Below, piece after piece: positions 1-9,251 of a stretch of DNA of 18,214 nucleotides. A program made the position numbers and the translations under genes. The stretch covers positions 231,368-249,581 of the forward strand of contig MU130302.1 of NCBI GenBank assembly GCA_015039465.1. The letters run 5' to 3'. This DNA is from Phlegmacium glaucopus (lineage: Eukaryota > Basidiomycota > Agaricomycetes > Agaricales > Cortinariaceae). Each line of letters starts with the position of its first letter. Position 1 is the first letter of the stretch. The notes beneath the pieces are model-generated. The model was not told the origin of the DNA and did not search any database. It saw only the letters and a program-made list of their open reading frames with translations.

Positions 1-457
1 AAGGGTAGTAGTCAGTCGTGTGGTCGGTACCTAATAAGTGGGTTCTTACGTCCTGGAAAGGGCCCTCGTCTTGCGTCGTGAATATAAATATAAGATATAA
101 AGCCAACGTTAAGGAAAATATAAATTTCATGAGCTTGAACATACAAAAGGGAATCAAGCTTATAGTTGAATCAAGGGGAGGAGAACAAAAGGGAGATTCA
201 GTGACTCCAGAAGGCTGAACAATGAAAGAAGAAGGCAAGGCTTTAGTCCTGTGGAATCCTCGACCCGCCGTGTCGTGTATGCGACTCCGGTTGCAGGAAA
301 GGCCCAATGACAAGGCCAAGGCAAGGCAGGCAAGGCCTCATTGAGGCTGCACTGAAGAGGAAACGTAAATTTGAATTGTCATATAAGCTTGAGGTGTGGG
401 TGAGGATACGTTTGAGCAAGGTTTTGAAGGTTTTGTGTTTGTGGCTATGTTCTTTAA
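1..457. other. Leader/LTR-proximal part of the flipped Gypsy element
   Basis: This is the stretch before the Gag start, read in the complement-only sense. It contains an AT-rich TATA-like patch (about 81-97) and then CT-rich sequence leading to the Gag ATG at 458. That would fit the end of a 5' LTR followed by an untranslated leader. I could not identify the LTR end or a primer binding site, and no second LTR copy is in the window. The assignment rests on its position before Gag. Confidence 0.4.
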
Positions 458-1670
458 TACAGGGTGCTTTTGTGAGGGTAAGGGCTACATCAGCTTCTCC
501 GATCAGTATAACTACTTGGAGCCTCATGATGCCTGCTTCAACTCAGAGGTTGATAAGTATAGTTAGTTGAACAAAGGCGAAACTTAAGGGAGCCCTTTAG
601 AAGTCGGTTCAGGCTAAGCCGACCGTCTGAATCTCTCGGGCTTGGGAAGTGCCCATTCCTAGGATTCTTTGATTTTCGAAAAGAAAAGGTCACGTTCGAG
701 ATAAAGGCCTCGAGAAGACTGTGTAAGGCTCTACTGAGGTTCGCTCATTGTAAACGAGACAGGATAGAGGCCCTGCAACGAGTCCTTACCAAGCTTGGAC
801 CTTAAAGGCCAGAGTGGCTGCTCGGAGGCAGAACCGAACTTCTAACCCTAGAGAAGCAGTCGCTTGAAGTCAGGTTGAAGCCAGGAATGCTGCTCAGGCG
901 GCTGTATCTTGTGCTTGAGTGGTTGGAGGCTTACTTCCTGCCGGTTGCATAGAGGCTAATGAATCAGGCCAAGTTGAGGAACCGTCAGGCGACATGAACC
1001 CCGCTCGGACGAGAATCCATATCCAAAATGCTTCCAAATGGAAGGGCTTAGTTCCTACTTTAGTCGTTTCCACTACCGTTCGGAGCCCGGTATTGGCGCT
1101 ACGCAGTTTTTCGAGTTTTGCGGCTACGAGCGATGACCCTTGCATACGTTCTTGCAAGAGCCCTTAGGCGAGGCGTCGTTGCGGTTTTGGGAGGCTTCCC
1201 AGGATGGGGAAGAAGTAGGAGGAGGCATGGGAGAAGAAGGTTAGGTAGAAGGTCAAGGCCATTTGTCAGAGCCGGAAGCCTAGTTTTCAGGCAATTCGGG
1301 CGTCTGAGGCCATTCCAAGGTAGAAGATGAGGAGGATTTGGATTAGATCTTCCGTTCGACCTGAGCGCCCCATCTGAATGGGTCGTTCTTTCCGTTGCGG
1401 CCTATCTAGTATTTGAAACAGAAAAGACACCGTTCGGCCCTGTGGCGCAAGGACTCACAAGATGATGACAAAGAATAGTGGTAGTGGCGAAGAAGTGATA
1501 ACGGGTTTGGAGTATAGTCGGAGGAACCGGAATGTCACGGAGAAGTCTCGGAGTTGAACATAGAAGGAGTAGTTCGGGATATAAGGGAAGGCTCTGTACG
1601 GAGTACGGACTACCGGAAACAGCTCCGACGGAGCTGGACCGGAGTAACGTATAACGGAATGTAACAGGGT
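1..1670. other. Left block written as complement without reversal
   Basis: Neither strand of this block, as written, gives a recognisable protein. Complementing each base while keeping left-to-right order gives a continuous 407-codon Gag reading frame starting at 458, with every expected Gag landmark. The central block resumes normal orientation with the DIRS-type element, whose protein is readable directly by about 1669-1760. The junction therefore lies somewhere around 1600-1760, best guess 1665-1685. A natural inversion would give the reverse complement and would be readable on the minus strand, so this is not an inversion. I infer an assembly or data-processing error, or a deliberate alteration. 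Any standard six-frame annotation will miss the gene here. Confidence 0.9.
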
Positions 1671-1681
1671 GGCCCAGCATC
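458..1681. CDS. Ty3/Gypsy retrotransposon Gag (readable only on the complement, left to right)
   Basis: Read as complement without reversal, an ATG at 458 opens a 407-residue frame with no internal stop. The order is an acidic N-terminus; a capsid-like retrotransposon gag domain with AQEWFEP, SWLEDWDLFVSELQ, FGPYDES, RISDYLVRFNSLAVRC and RYRFYEGLP; a basic segment with ARYWERMQERSRE; a long Ser/Pro-rich linker; and a CCHC zinc knuckle, C321-X2-C324-X4-H329-X4-C334 (codons at about 1418-1459). This is the standard fungal Gypsy Gag layout, which packages the element RNA into particles. The last 30 or so residues and the stop lie at or beyond the parity junction, so the true C-terminus and any Pol are not seen here. 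The frame is undamaged, so the element is young or was active recently. Strand is given as '.' because no real strand of the written sequence encodes it. Confidence 0.88.
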
Positions 1682-2100
1682 ATCAGGCCCAGCAGCCTGC
1701 GCCGTCTGCCTCGGGCGACATCCACACAATGTCAGGACATGCAACGCTACCAAGACCTTCGATGGAGGAGAGACCAAAGTTCGTCGCAGCGAAAATGGAT
1801 GAATTATTACTATATCATCCAGATTGCTTTTGTGCTCAGACTGGCAACGACCTATTGGCTGCTCCAGTACTGACCACCCACTTCGTCACATCTGCTCAGG
1901 TTGCGAAAGACCGAGTCACGGAGCTCAGAGCTGCCCTCGAGCACAGAAGCTCTAACCCCCTCACCCCATACAAGCCCGAAGCATGGGCTGAGTCTTTACG
2001 ACGCCATAAACTCACAGAACGATACCCATCCTTGTACCATAGCCTTAGACTTGGATTTGACGCAGGCATCCATAAAATTCACCACACGTACACCCTTTAA
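1669..2100 (+). pseudogene. DIRS element ORF, N-terminal part leading into reverse transcriptase (frameshifted)
   Basis: The frame starts with a Gln/Ala/Pro-rich low-complexity stretch right at the junction with the flipped block, so its true start is uncertain. It then reads a conserved segment with LTPYKPEAW, YPSLYHSLRLGFDAGI and HTYT, the lead-in to the reverse transcriptase of basidiomycete DIRS elements as I know that family. It ends at TAA 2098-2100. The protein clearly continues in frame 3 from about 2097 (LNSSTLN..., then RYIGP and IIPKPGKPGSFR). Moving from frame 1 to frame 3 at the run CCCTTTAAAC needs the loss of one base, most simply a C from a run of four. It is therefore the front part of the next entry, separated by mutation. 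Confidence 0.7.
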
Positions 2101-3872
2101 ACAGTTCCACACTCAACACCCTCCTTGACATATATCAAGCTCTTGAAGATCAAGAGTTCAGGAAAGGGCGTTACATCGGCCCCTGCACCCAGCAAGAAGT
2201 CGAAGACCTCATTGGACCCTTTCAGACGTTACCGCTGTCCATCATTCCAAAACCAGGAAAACCAGGAAGTTTTCGCGCCATACACAATTTCTCATCGCCC
2301 CTTTCCCCTTTGCCGTACACCTCCTCCATCAATTCCTCCATCAACAGCGATGATTTCCCCTGCACTTGGGGCACCTTCAACACAATCGCTTTCCTCATAT
2401 CAAACCTACCACCAGGATCACAGGCCTCGGTCCGAGACGTGGCGGAGGCATACCGCACGGTCCCTGTCATACCCAGTCAATGGCCAGGCCTTGTCATCAG
2501 GCTGCATGGCATTAATAGGTTTGCAATTAACACTAACGACAATTTTGGACTCTCATCCGGTGGAGGCATCTACGGAGGTGTGGCAGATGCTGGCACTGAT
2601 GTTTTTCGGGCAGAAGGGGTTGGCCCACTTTCAAAGTGGGTCGATGACCACGTTTTCTTCAGGATTCAAAGGCAATATCTTGCCGAGTACAACAAAATGC
2701 GACAAAAATGGCGCGATAAAATTGTTGCCAATGGAGGAAGGTGCCATGAAGGTAGCCGCATATGGTACTGCGGAGATGCCATGGAAGACGGCCACCTCGA
2801 AGAATTTGATGAAGACAACAGCTCAATGTTGCAAGACCTTGCCAGCGCATCATCACCAGAGTCCATCTTTACTTACAACGACGAAGACATTGATCGCATA
2901 TCTAATCAGCTTGGCATTCCTTGGGAGCCTTCGAAGGCTATACCTTTTGGACCAGTGGTGCTCTATCTGGGGCTTAGCTGGGATCTCAATGCGAGAGTGG
3001 TGGCAATACCAGATGCAAAAAAGGCAAAGTACCTGGCATGTATTACAGAATGGCTACAACGGCATACTCACACCCTTGCCCAGACTCAAAGCATCTACGG
3101 AAAGTTGCTCCACTCATCCCTGGTTGTCACGGAAGGACACACGTATCTCACGTTGCTGGAAGCCATGCTTAGCATATCCGCTGACCGTCCTTTCATTCCA
3201 CGAAATCCACCTCAAGGAACTACACAAGACCTTCAATGGTGGTATCAGACACTCCAACAACCACACCTCTTCAGAGACATCCCCGGCCCAGTTGTCCTCA
3301 ATGATTTCCAAGCCTTTTCAGATGCCAGTTCGGGTGTTGGCCTCGGAATCATCATTGGGGACAGGTGGAGAGCGTGGCGGCTCCTCCCAGGCTGGAAGGC
3401 AGATGGACGTGATATCGGGTGGGCCGAGGCAGTCGGTTTTGAATTCCTCATCCAATCGCTTTGCAGCTTTATACATGGTCCACACCAACACCTCAAGGTC
3501 TTTGGAGACAATAAAGGGGTGGTCGAAGGCTGGTGGAAAGGACATAGTCGAAAAAAACCCACAAACAAGGTGTTTCAACGCATACATGAGTTCACAAAGA
3601 TACACCAAGTCACCATCCACCCAAGATACGTGCCCAGCAAACACAACCCAGCCGACGGCCCGTCAAGAGGGATATACCCTCCCCATAAGCTCCTTCTCCC
3701 GCCCATCCACATCCCAACAGAGCTTCGACCCTTCATCGTCGACTTTGATACAGAGCCACAACTCACTGAGCTCCAGGCTAGCAAGGATGGACATGTACAA
3801 CACCCACTCCCAAAGCCTACAGGGGCCAGCTCAGACGAGAGCGGTGGCGTCTCTAATACAAAGAGAAAATGA
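2097..3872 (+). pseudogene. DIRS reverse transcriptase-RNase H
   Basis: Frame 3 is open for about 590 codons. The reverse transcriptase copies element RNA to DNA. Motifs in order are IPKPGKPGSFR (fingers), ASVRDVAEAYRTVP (first catalytic Asp region), FGLSSGGGIYG, and the active-site KWVDDH at 2634-2651, with the two Asp codons at 2643-2648. The RNase H domain follows, with FSDASSG (Asp codon 3321), WAEAVGFE (Glu), VFGDNKG (Asp codon 3507) and NPADGPSRG (Asp codon 3654), so the full catalytic set is present. The frame itself has no stop, but it lacks its own start because of the upstream frameshift. The first internal ATG (2310) lies inside the RT domain, so a functional protein is unlikely. 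A longer frame-1 reading frame overlapping it (2125-3939) has no recognisable motif and is a shadow. Confidence 0.85.
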
Positions 3873-4719
3873 GAAGACGACTTTGAACTCTTCGCTGAGA
3901 GTTTCCAAACCTAGAAACCAGATGTTGTCACGCCGCTGATCTTTACAAATGCACGAGTTACCCTCGACTTCTCGAAGCCTCGCCAGACCTGTGCCCTATC
4001 CTGCTCATTTAACACCTCACCATTCAGATAGCCACCCTCATTGCCTCGCGAGGGACCGACTATACAAATGGAAACCCATTCACACACGAGGAGCCACCAA
4101 TGATGCAGGCGAGCCCGTAAATTTGTCAGACCAAGACCTAGAACAAATACAAGCAGTGATAGGCTGCGCATGGTCAGAATTTACACGCGAAGTATATGGT
4201 TCCAGCTTATTGGCTTTTCACGTCTTCTGTGACTCAAAGGACATCCCAGAAATTCAACGAGCCCCGGCCAGCTCCATCCGAAATCTCATATTTCCTAGCC
4301 AGTATGGCCAGTGCATATTCCAACAAAACACTCAACAACTATGTGCATGGGATCCGAGCATGGCATATCCTATATGGTATACCCTGGTCCATAAACGAAA
4401 ACAAGATAAGTACAATGTTGAAGGCACTCGAAAAACTCACCCCATCAGACTCGAAAAGGAAGAAACGTCGCCCGTACACAACTGATTTCATCACAGCAGT
4501 TAAGCAAAAGCTGGATCTCGACGTACCTCTTGATGCTGCCGTCTTCGCATGTTTGACGACATGCTTTTATGCAGCCGCTCACCTGGGAGAGTTCACAGTT
4601 CGCCGACTCGATGCTTTTGACTCCACAGCCCACATCACACCCCAAAACCTGAGCTCAAGCATTGACCAGCATGGAAACGCGATAACCGTATTACACCTGC
4701 CAAAGACCAAGGTCACCAT

Positions 4720-4732
4720 CAGTAAATTCAGG
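4720..4732 (+). repeat. Left terminal inverted repeat of the inserted element
   Basis: CAGTAAATTCAGG pairs with the right end at 5896-5908, with a single T/C difference at the fourth base. Just inside it (4764-4782) the motif AGTGCCAT is repeated in tandem. CCATAGT-like motifs recur near both ends and may be subterminal transposase-binding sites. Confidence 0.8.
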
Positions 4733-5824
4733 GTCCGCTTACCAGCACCGGACAGCACTGGGCAGTGCCATAGTGCCATAGTAAAGGGTCCTTTATTTAC
4801 AGCGCTGTCAAGCATCACAGTCACGCTATGTCATGATATATATTTACTATACAGTACTATATATTACTATACAGTGCTATATAGGGTGGGGTTAATATTA
4901 CTATTATTACAATATACTGGTCATTTTGAGGCTAGAAAGCTATGTTCACGCAAGGATAACGAAAATTAATATATGTATAAATCATATTATATTCAACTAT
5001 CTACACAGTCTGAGTCATATTATATAAGTACTACCCATACTATCAATAGTAGGTTCGTAAATGAGGTGTTGGATGCTGTTGCGTGTCGAAAACAGGCAGA
5101 GGTGGTTGGAGTGTTGAAACGGCCCAAAATGAACCCCTCACATCCCATTTGGATGGGGAGGAGGGGCTGGGTAGTTGAGGTTGTCGAAATTGTAGCTAAA
5201 AGTAGCAATTTGTTAGTTTTTAAAAGAACAGTAAGAAATTCAAAAAACTCCTCACCTTGGTGCTCAGCGCTCAGCACTCATTGTCACCTCATATCTTGGG
5301 CTAGGAGGTAGGTATGCGACTCGTCATTTGTTGCTGTTAGTGGTTGTGGTAGTATGCCGGGGGTGGGTGGGTATCAGATGTACCAATGCAAACTTATTTC
5401 GATGGGGAGGAGCTGAGTAAATGACGAGGCCATAGCTAAGAGCGAGCATCTGGCATCGTCAGTGGTAGAACCTAAGCAGTAGTATTAATTAGTTAAAAAA
5501 CAATTTTTTTAAAAAAACGGGCTCAACAGGCGCTGCCCACGCAACACCAGAGTGTACATGGTGGTGGTTGAGAGGAGGGTAGACGTGGCAACAGATGCAC
5601 AGTAACAAAGTTGGAGTGACAAAAAAATTCCCATATATGTAAAGATCAACTATGCGCACGGACTTTGTTTAGGGCTGGTTTATTTAACTTAAATGAAAAA
5701 TGTGTGGCTCTAATGTGACACGGTGACAAAGCTATGCCAGTGTGATAGAGTGACAATACACTGCTGGACAGTGCTGGTCTGTGCTGGTGCGCGTCACATG
5801 GATGCTATGGAACTATAAGTATGG

Positions 5825-5895
5825 TGATGTGACTATATGATACTATGGGAAAATATAACTTTGTGTGACGTGACTATGACAAACTATGGGAAAAT
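5825..5895 (+). repeat. Subterminal 30-bp imperfect direct repeat in the inserted element
   Basis: Two 30-bp copies lie at 5825-5854 and 5866-5895. Both contain GTGACTAT and end in ACTATGGGAAAAT, and they differ mainly in a 5-base central patch. The second copy abuts the terminal repeat. Subterminal repeats of this kind are common in DNA transposons, where they serve as transposase-binding sites. Confidence 0.65.
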
Positions 5896-5908
5896 CCTGA
5901 ATTTGCTG
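5896..5908 (-). repeat. Right terminal inverted repeat of the inserted element
   Basis: CCTGAATTTGCTG is the inverted counterpart of 4720-4732. It is immediately followed by AT and then by in-frame recombinase codons (SIDGEDVYW). Confidence 0.8.
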
Positions 5909-6328
5909 ATGAGCATAGATGGAGAAGATGTATACTGGGCAAAACAACACGGCGAGTCGGACCCCGTTGCTGCGCTGGAACGCCATAAGAATGTAAACAT
6001 GCCCCCGCCTGAGGGCCACTTGTTTGCCTACAGATACAAAAACGGGCATAGGCCACTCACAAAGACCAAGTTTATCGAAAGAATGGCCAACGCTGCCCGA
6101 GCAGCGGGTTTGGAACCGCTGCAAGGACATGGAATTCGCATTGGAGCTACTTTGGAATACCTGCTACGTGGCATACCCTTCGACGTCATGAAGGCCAAGG
6201 GCCGTTGGGCCAGCGACAGCTTCCTGTTATACTTAACTAAACACGCGCAAGTCCTAGCCCCATACATGCAGGCCACGCCACAAGTCCACGAAGCGTTCAC
6301 TAGGTACATAGTGCCGCATGTTCGATAA

Positions 6329-6862
6329 AAATATAAAGCATGCCGATAGGCATGGCATACGACGGTAAGCTACTCCTCACTCCTACAACTACAGGTATTG
6401 AGACTCACACGATGCGTCGCTCGCTCCTAGCCACCGGGTAACGTGTTCGTTTTCTCAATCGGAAGGTCTCTGTGTTTTCTCGTTGTCGAGTACCCCGGGT
6501 CTGAAGGCACACTTCGTGTGTTCTTTCACCCAACTAGCTTATTTCTTCCACACCTATTGCATTGTAGCCACAAGGTGGAGCCATCGTAGTAGCTCCATTG
6601 AATAATTATATCTTAGCACAAAAGTCGTAACGCAAAGATGTATATATACCCGAATTTCGGCCAGCGCCACCTTTCGGCTAGTCACAGAATGGTCACAGCC
6701 CAAAATTGGGGACGCGTGACGAACACGGTCTGTTTCTTCCTCGCCATCGAGTCCGTCGAGAGTAAAAAAAAACTGGAATATGTTAATGGTATCTACCTAG
6801 GAATGGAACGGATGGCCCAAGAATCTCGGCTCGAAGTGTGATGATGGTCACGAACATACATG
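6329..6862. other. DIRS 3' tail and spacer, no gene
   Basis: After the recombinase stop there is non-coding sequence with several short hairpins. These are ATGCC-gata-GGCAT (about 6340-6353), CACAC-ttc-GTGTG (6508-6520) and GGAGC...GCTCC (6577-6596). The 3' terminal repeat of the DIRS element should lie here, but I found no matching copy elsewhere in the window, since the 5' side is cut off. From about 6640 the sequence looks like ordinary spacer up to the end of the minus-strand GTPase-like gene. Confidence 0.4.
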
Positions 6863-7676
6863 CTATCCCACCAAAGTCTGAACGACATTCCACGCACTCT
6901 CCTTCGTTCCATGATGACGAACGACAGCCGACCCTCTGTCAATTATTTCACGCCAATGTCCTTCTAATGTCTTCCGCCGCCTCTCCCCATCATTCAAATT
7001 CTTTAATTTCTCCCACATCGTCGTCACCAATAGAACTCGAGCATGAAACCCATCCCCACATAATTTTTGGAACAGCTGATGAGGTGGTTGCGTCATGCGG
7101 TTTTGGGTGATATCGTGGAGGTAGAGGACGCCAGTGACTTTTATTTTTTTGCCGAAACTACTTGCGTGTCCACCAAGAAATTTTGTGAGCTAGTTCTGTT
7201 TACCGTCAAGCACTTACGTTTGTTTCGACCATTCCCGTATCTTCATCTCAACATCCAGCCCCGCGACCATTTCATCGCAATCACCAGGATCAGGGAACGC
7301 AGGTGTATCAACAAACACCACTTGTTTCGTACGACCTTCGAATTGAATCGCACATCGCACATGCTCGACCTTGGTAGTGCAAGGGTCTAGTCCACGGTTG
7401 ACTTTGAGTAACGATTGTTCTGCTGCTGTATTTATGAACTTTTATTTCGCATCAACCATAGTCATTTGACTGCTATCAATCCGTCTGTATCACGAATGGG
7501 CTCACCGTGCTCTTCCCTACTCCAGATGGCCCGATAACGCTGATGATAACAGGAGAAAGGACACACGTGAGCTGAGCTGTACTGGCCAATAGGAAGATAG
7601 TTAGGACGCACACAATGACGATATCATCTGACGATATATCCTCCGAACGAATACGTTTCGAGAAGAGTTGACCCAT
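6863..7676 (-). CDS. P-loop GTPase-like protein, paralogue 1 (four exons)
   Basis: The minus-strand exons are 7676-7612, 7539-7506, 7438-7218 and 7157-6863, giving 204 residues. Introns are 72, 67 and 60 nt with GT-AG ends. The acceptor of intron 3 could shift to the AAG three bases upstream. The P-loop GPSGVGKST (residues 25-33) lies in the 34-nt second exon. Next come FINTA, a Cys-Thr switch-like DPCTTK (51-56) and the strand VVFVDTPAF (73-81), where the G3 motif DxxG is DTPA, so the conserved Gly is lost. GVLYLHDITQNRM and VLLVTTMWEKL match paralogue 4. The protein resembles the AIG1/GIMAP-like or dynamin-type G-domain proteins that are expanded in mushrooms; the specific role is unknown. 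It is shorter than paralogue 4 and lacks its coiled-coil tail. It is transcribed divergently from paralogue 2. Confidence 0.75.
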
Positions 7677-8274
7677 TCAAGTTTGTGGTTTATTCAGACG
7701 TGGGTCGCAATCGTTTGGTCGGTAATCGTTACCCTCATCGTAAACTGCTGGTTTCAGGAGTACTTAAGTACACGTGGTGGGAAGATCCCGGGAGCGATGC
7801 ATGTCAGAGTTCATTGACAAGGAACCTTCTACACATATGTTGATCTTCAGATTCCGTGACTCCTGCTGGCGATGTTCGTGATACCCGTTGCCTGGCCAGG
7901 CTGAATGTATACCTGGAGGCATGTCCCGCCCTCCACCTGGCTCAGCATTGTCCAATGTCCAAAGGTTCACCGCCCAAAAGTTCACCGTCCAAAGCTCATC
8001 GATAACAGATTCGGAATCTGATTGTGATTATCACTGGCAGAAGTAACATATGAATTCGAATCCATGACACCGTATAGAAGGTAACTTATATGTCGCTTTG
8101 AAGGCCCAGAAGCCTCATTGCGACCTCATTCCTCAAGGCGTGGTAGTCATCGGCCTCTCTAGGAACACAAGGCAAGTTGTGGCACGAGTATTAATACCAT
8201 AAGCGTTCAAACTTTAAAGTCGATCATTCAAAGCCATCCTATTTCGTAGCCCTTTTCTGGCTTACTACTGTACT
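7677..8274. promoter_or_regulatory. Divergent intergenic region between two GTPase-like paralogues
   Basis: This 598-bp spacer separates two divergently transcribed paralogues, so it must hold both promoters, unless one gene is silent. No clear TATA box was identified. It contains a short tandem repeat at 7958-8001. I see no credible coding sequence. Confidence 0.45.
7958..8001 (+). repeat. Three imperfect 15-bp tandem repeats
   Basis: The unit is close to YCCAAAAGTTCACCG. Copies lie at 7958-7972 and 7973-7987, with a shorter, more diverged copy at 7988-8001. The position between two divergent genes makes a regulatory role possible but unproven. Confidence 0.6.
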
Positions 8275-9251
8275 ATGAGTACGACGAGCTTACCAACGAG
8301 ACTAGTGAAAGCCTTGGAGATTCTCATGGACAGACTTCGCGAATCAGTGTCCGAAACAGATATAATCATTTTGTAAGCTTTTTTTCAGACCCTTCGAGTT
8401 GGTCTTCACATACTTTTTGTTTTATTTTCTTCAAGTGTCATTGGATCGACAGGGGCGGGGAAAAGTACTGTGAGTCTTCTTTCGCCTCCATGGACGACTA
8501 TGCAAATTCTTCTGTTTGTACCACAATTTCACAGTTCATCAATACAGCGATTTCCGACGACGTAATGGTCGTCAACCACACGCTAGCAACATGTGCCGAT
8601 GATGTCGAAAGCATTAGATGCACTAGTCCCTGGAATCCTTCCGGACGCACTGTCATTTTCGTTGAGATACCTGCATTCAACCATTCCGACCCAACGATCC
8701 AAAAAAAGATACCTGAGTTGATCACTAGATGGCTTACCAGCATCTAGTACGTTTTATGTATCACCTGTCAATGCCAGCTGTAATGGAACTTACACAATTT
8801 ACGCAGCTGTAAAGAGAAGCCTATCGAATGTGGAATCCTCTACTTGCATTCTATGGCTTCGCCAAGAATGAATGAAGATTTCAGGAAACATCTCGATCCC
8901 TTCGTTAAACTGTGTCATGCAAGTGGGCATCGGCCCATCAGTGCACTCTTGGTATCGACTATGTGGCCTCATCATGAGAGTGAAGCAGAAGTGTATCAAA
9001 GGACGAAGGATTTGGAAAAACATTTCGAAAAGACGGCTACTTCTGCGATATACCGGATCCCATGTTCGGTTCGCTTTGACGGGAGTCGAAGCTCGGCGTG
9101 CAATGCAATTGACGTCCTTATTCTGGAAATGCAGAAAAATACCTGGAGAACTAGAAATACTAGTACCCTGAATGCCCATTCTATCGATAACTCCGCCCCT
9201 CGCCTTCGCCTTACACTTCCGGGCTGTTCTTTGTTCATCTTTGACTTGTAA
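8275..9251 (+). CDS. P-loop GTPase-like protein, paralogue 2 (four exons)
   Basis: The exons are 8275-8372, 8436-8469, 8535-8746 and 8807-9251, giving 262 residues. Introns are 63, 65 and 60 nt with GT-AG ends. The P-loop GSTGAGKST (residues 36-44) sits in the 34-nt second exon. FINTA and a Cys (64) follow. The strand VIFVEIPAF (84-92) replaces the usual DxxG with EIPA, so both Asp and Gly of G3 are lost, and GTP hydrolysis is doubtful. GILYLHSM, LDPFVKLCHASGHRPISALL and STMW are nearly repeated in paralogue 3. The last 30 or so residues are Thr/Leu-rich and have no counterpart, so the C-terminus may be degenerate or misread. It is closest to paralogue 3 and points the same way, which indicates a recent local duplication. 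Function is unknown beyond probable nucleotide binding. Confidence 0.75.

Larger units (their letters stand above)
4720..5908. mobile_element. 1,189-bp non-autonomous DNA transposon inserted in the recombinase
   Basis: The two ends are inverted copies, CAGTAAATTCAGG at 4720-4732 and CCTGAATTTGCTG at 5896-5908, matching at 12 of 13 positions. AT flanks both sides (4718-4719 and 5909-5910), which fits a 2-bp target duplication. AT is palindromic, so it could instead be part of the inverted repeat. Removing the element with one AT restores the recombinase frame exactly across the site, and the added length of 1,191 bp is divisible by 3. The interior has no convincing transposase; its longest open frames are AT-rich noise. 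The CAGT start and 2-bp duplication suggest the CACTA/CMC group, but I cannot assign a superfamily firmly. It inserted after the DIRS element did. Confidence 0.8.
3949..6328 (+). pseudogene. DIRS tyrosine recombinase, frameshifted and split by an insertion
   Basis: This protein would integrate the circular DNA copy. The N-terminal part is read in frame 1 from 3949 (HCLARDRL, LSDQDLEQ, TREVYGSSLLAFHVFCDS). It moves to frame 2 near 4270 (YSNKTLNNYVHGIRAWHILYG, then PLDAAVFACLTTCFYAAAHLGEFTV). The frame is interrupted after 4719 by a DNA element and resumes in the same frame at 5909 (EDVYWAKQHGESDP, HLFAYRYKNG). The catalytic box is HGIRIGAT (His and Arg II), GRWASDSF and YLTKHAQVLAPYM (Tyr nucleophile). 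The expected first Arg, in ARLGEF of related elements, is His here (CAC at 4580-4582), a likely CGC-to-CAC transition at a CpG. It has three independent lesions and is certainly inactive. Confidence 0.85.
1670..6640 (+). mobile_element. Decayed DIRS-type (tyrosine-recombinase) retrotransposon
   Basis: Reverse transcriptase and RNase H are followed by a tyrosine recombinase instead of a DDE integrase. This is the defining layout of DIRS elements, which integrate a circular DNA copy by recombination and leave no target duplication. The coding sequence is broken by a one-base loss near 2094, a frameshift near 4270 and a 1.19-kb DNA insertion at 4720-5908. The 5' terminal repeat is absent because the flipped Gypsy block starts immediately upstream. 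The 3' boundary is a guess placed after the short hairpin-rich tail that follows the recombinase. I could not show inverted terminal repeats or an internal complementary region. Confidence 0.82.

Noticed and set aside
894..1157. Opposite-strand open frames in the left block (also 243-527 and 1402-1725)
   Set aside because: They overlap the Gag that is readable on the complement and contain no domain. They are by-products of the parity flip.
1..1670. Natural inversion as the explanation of the flipped block
   Set aside because: An inversion would place the gene on the minus strand as a reverse complement. Here the gene appears only when the bases are complemented without reversal, which cannot occur in double-stranded DNA.
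2090..2102. Programmed -1 ribosomal frameshift site
   Set aside because: The run CCCTTTAAAC is not in the phase required for an X XXY YYZ slippery heptamer in the zero frame. The same element has another frameshift, so mutation is the simpler cause.
2125..3939. 604-codon open frame, the longest in the window
   Set aside because: It overlaps the reverse transcriptase-RNase H frame in another phase, has no recognisable motif, and is Ser/Gln/Arg-rich as expected for a shifted reading of a conserved gene.
4840..4885. TACTATACAGT-like repeats as a CRISPR or satellite
   Set aside because: Only two or three degenerate AT-rich units with no spacers. This is simple-sequence drift in a fungal DNA transposon.
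4973..5311. 112-codon frame inside the inserted DNA element
   Set aside because: It is low-complexity and AT-rich with no transposase motif; the element appears non-autonomous.
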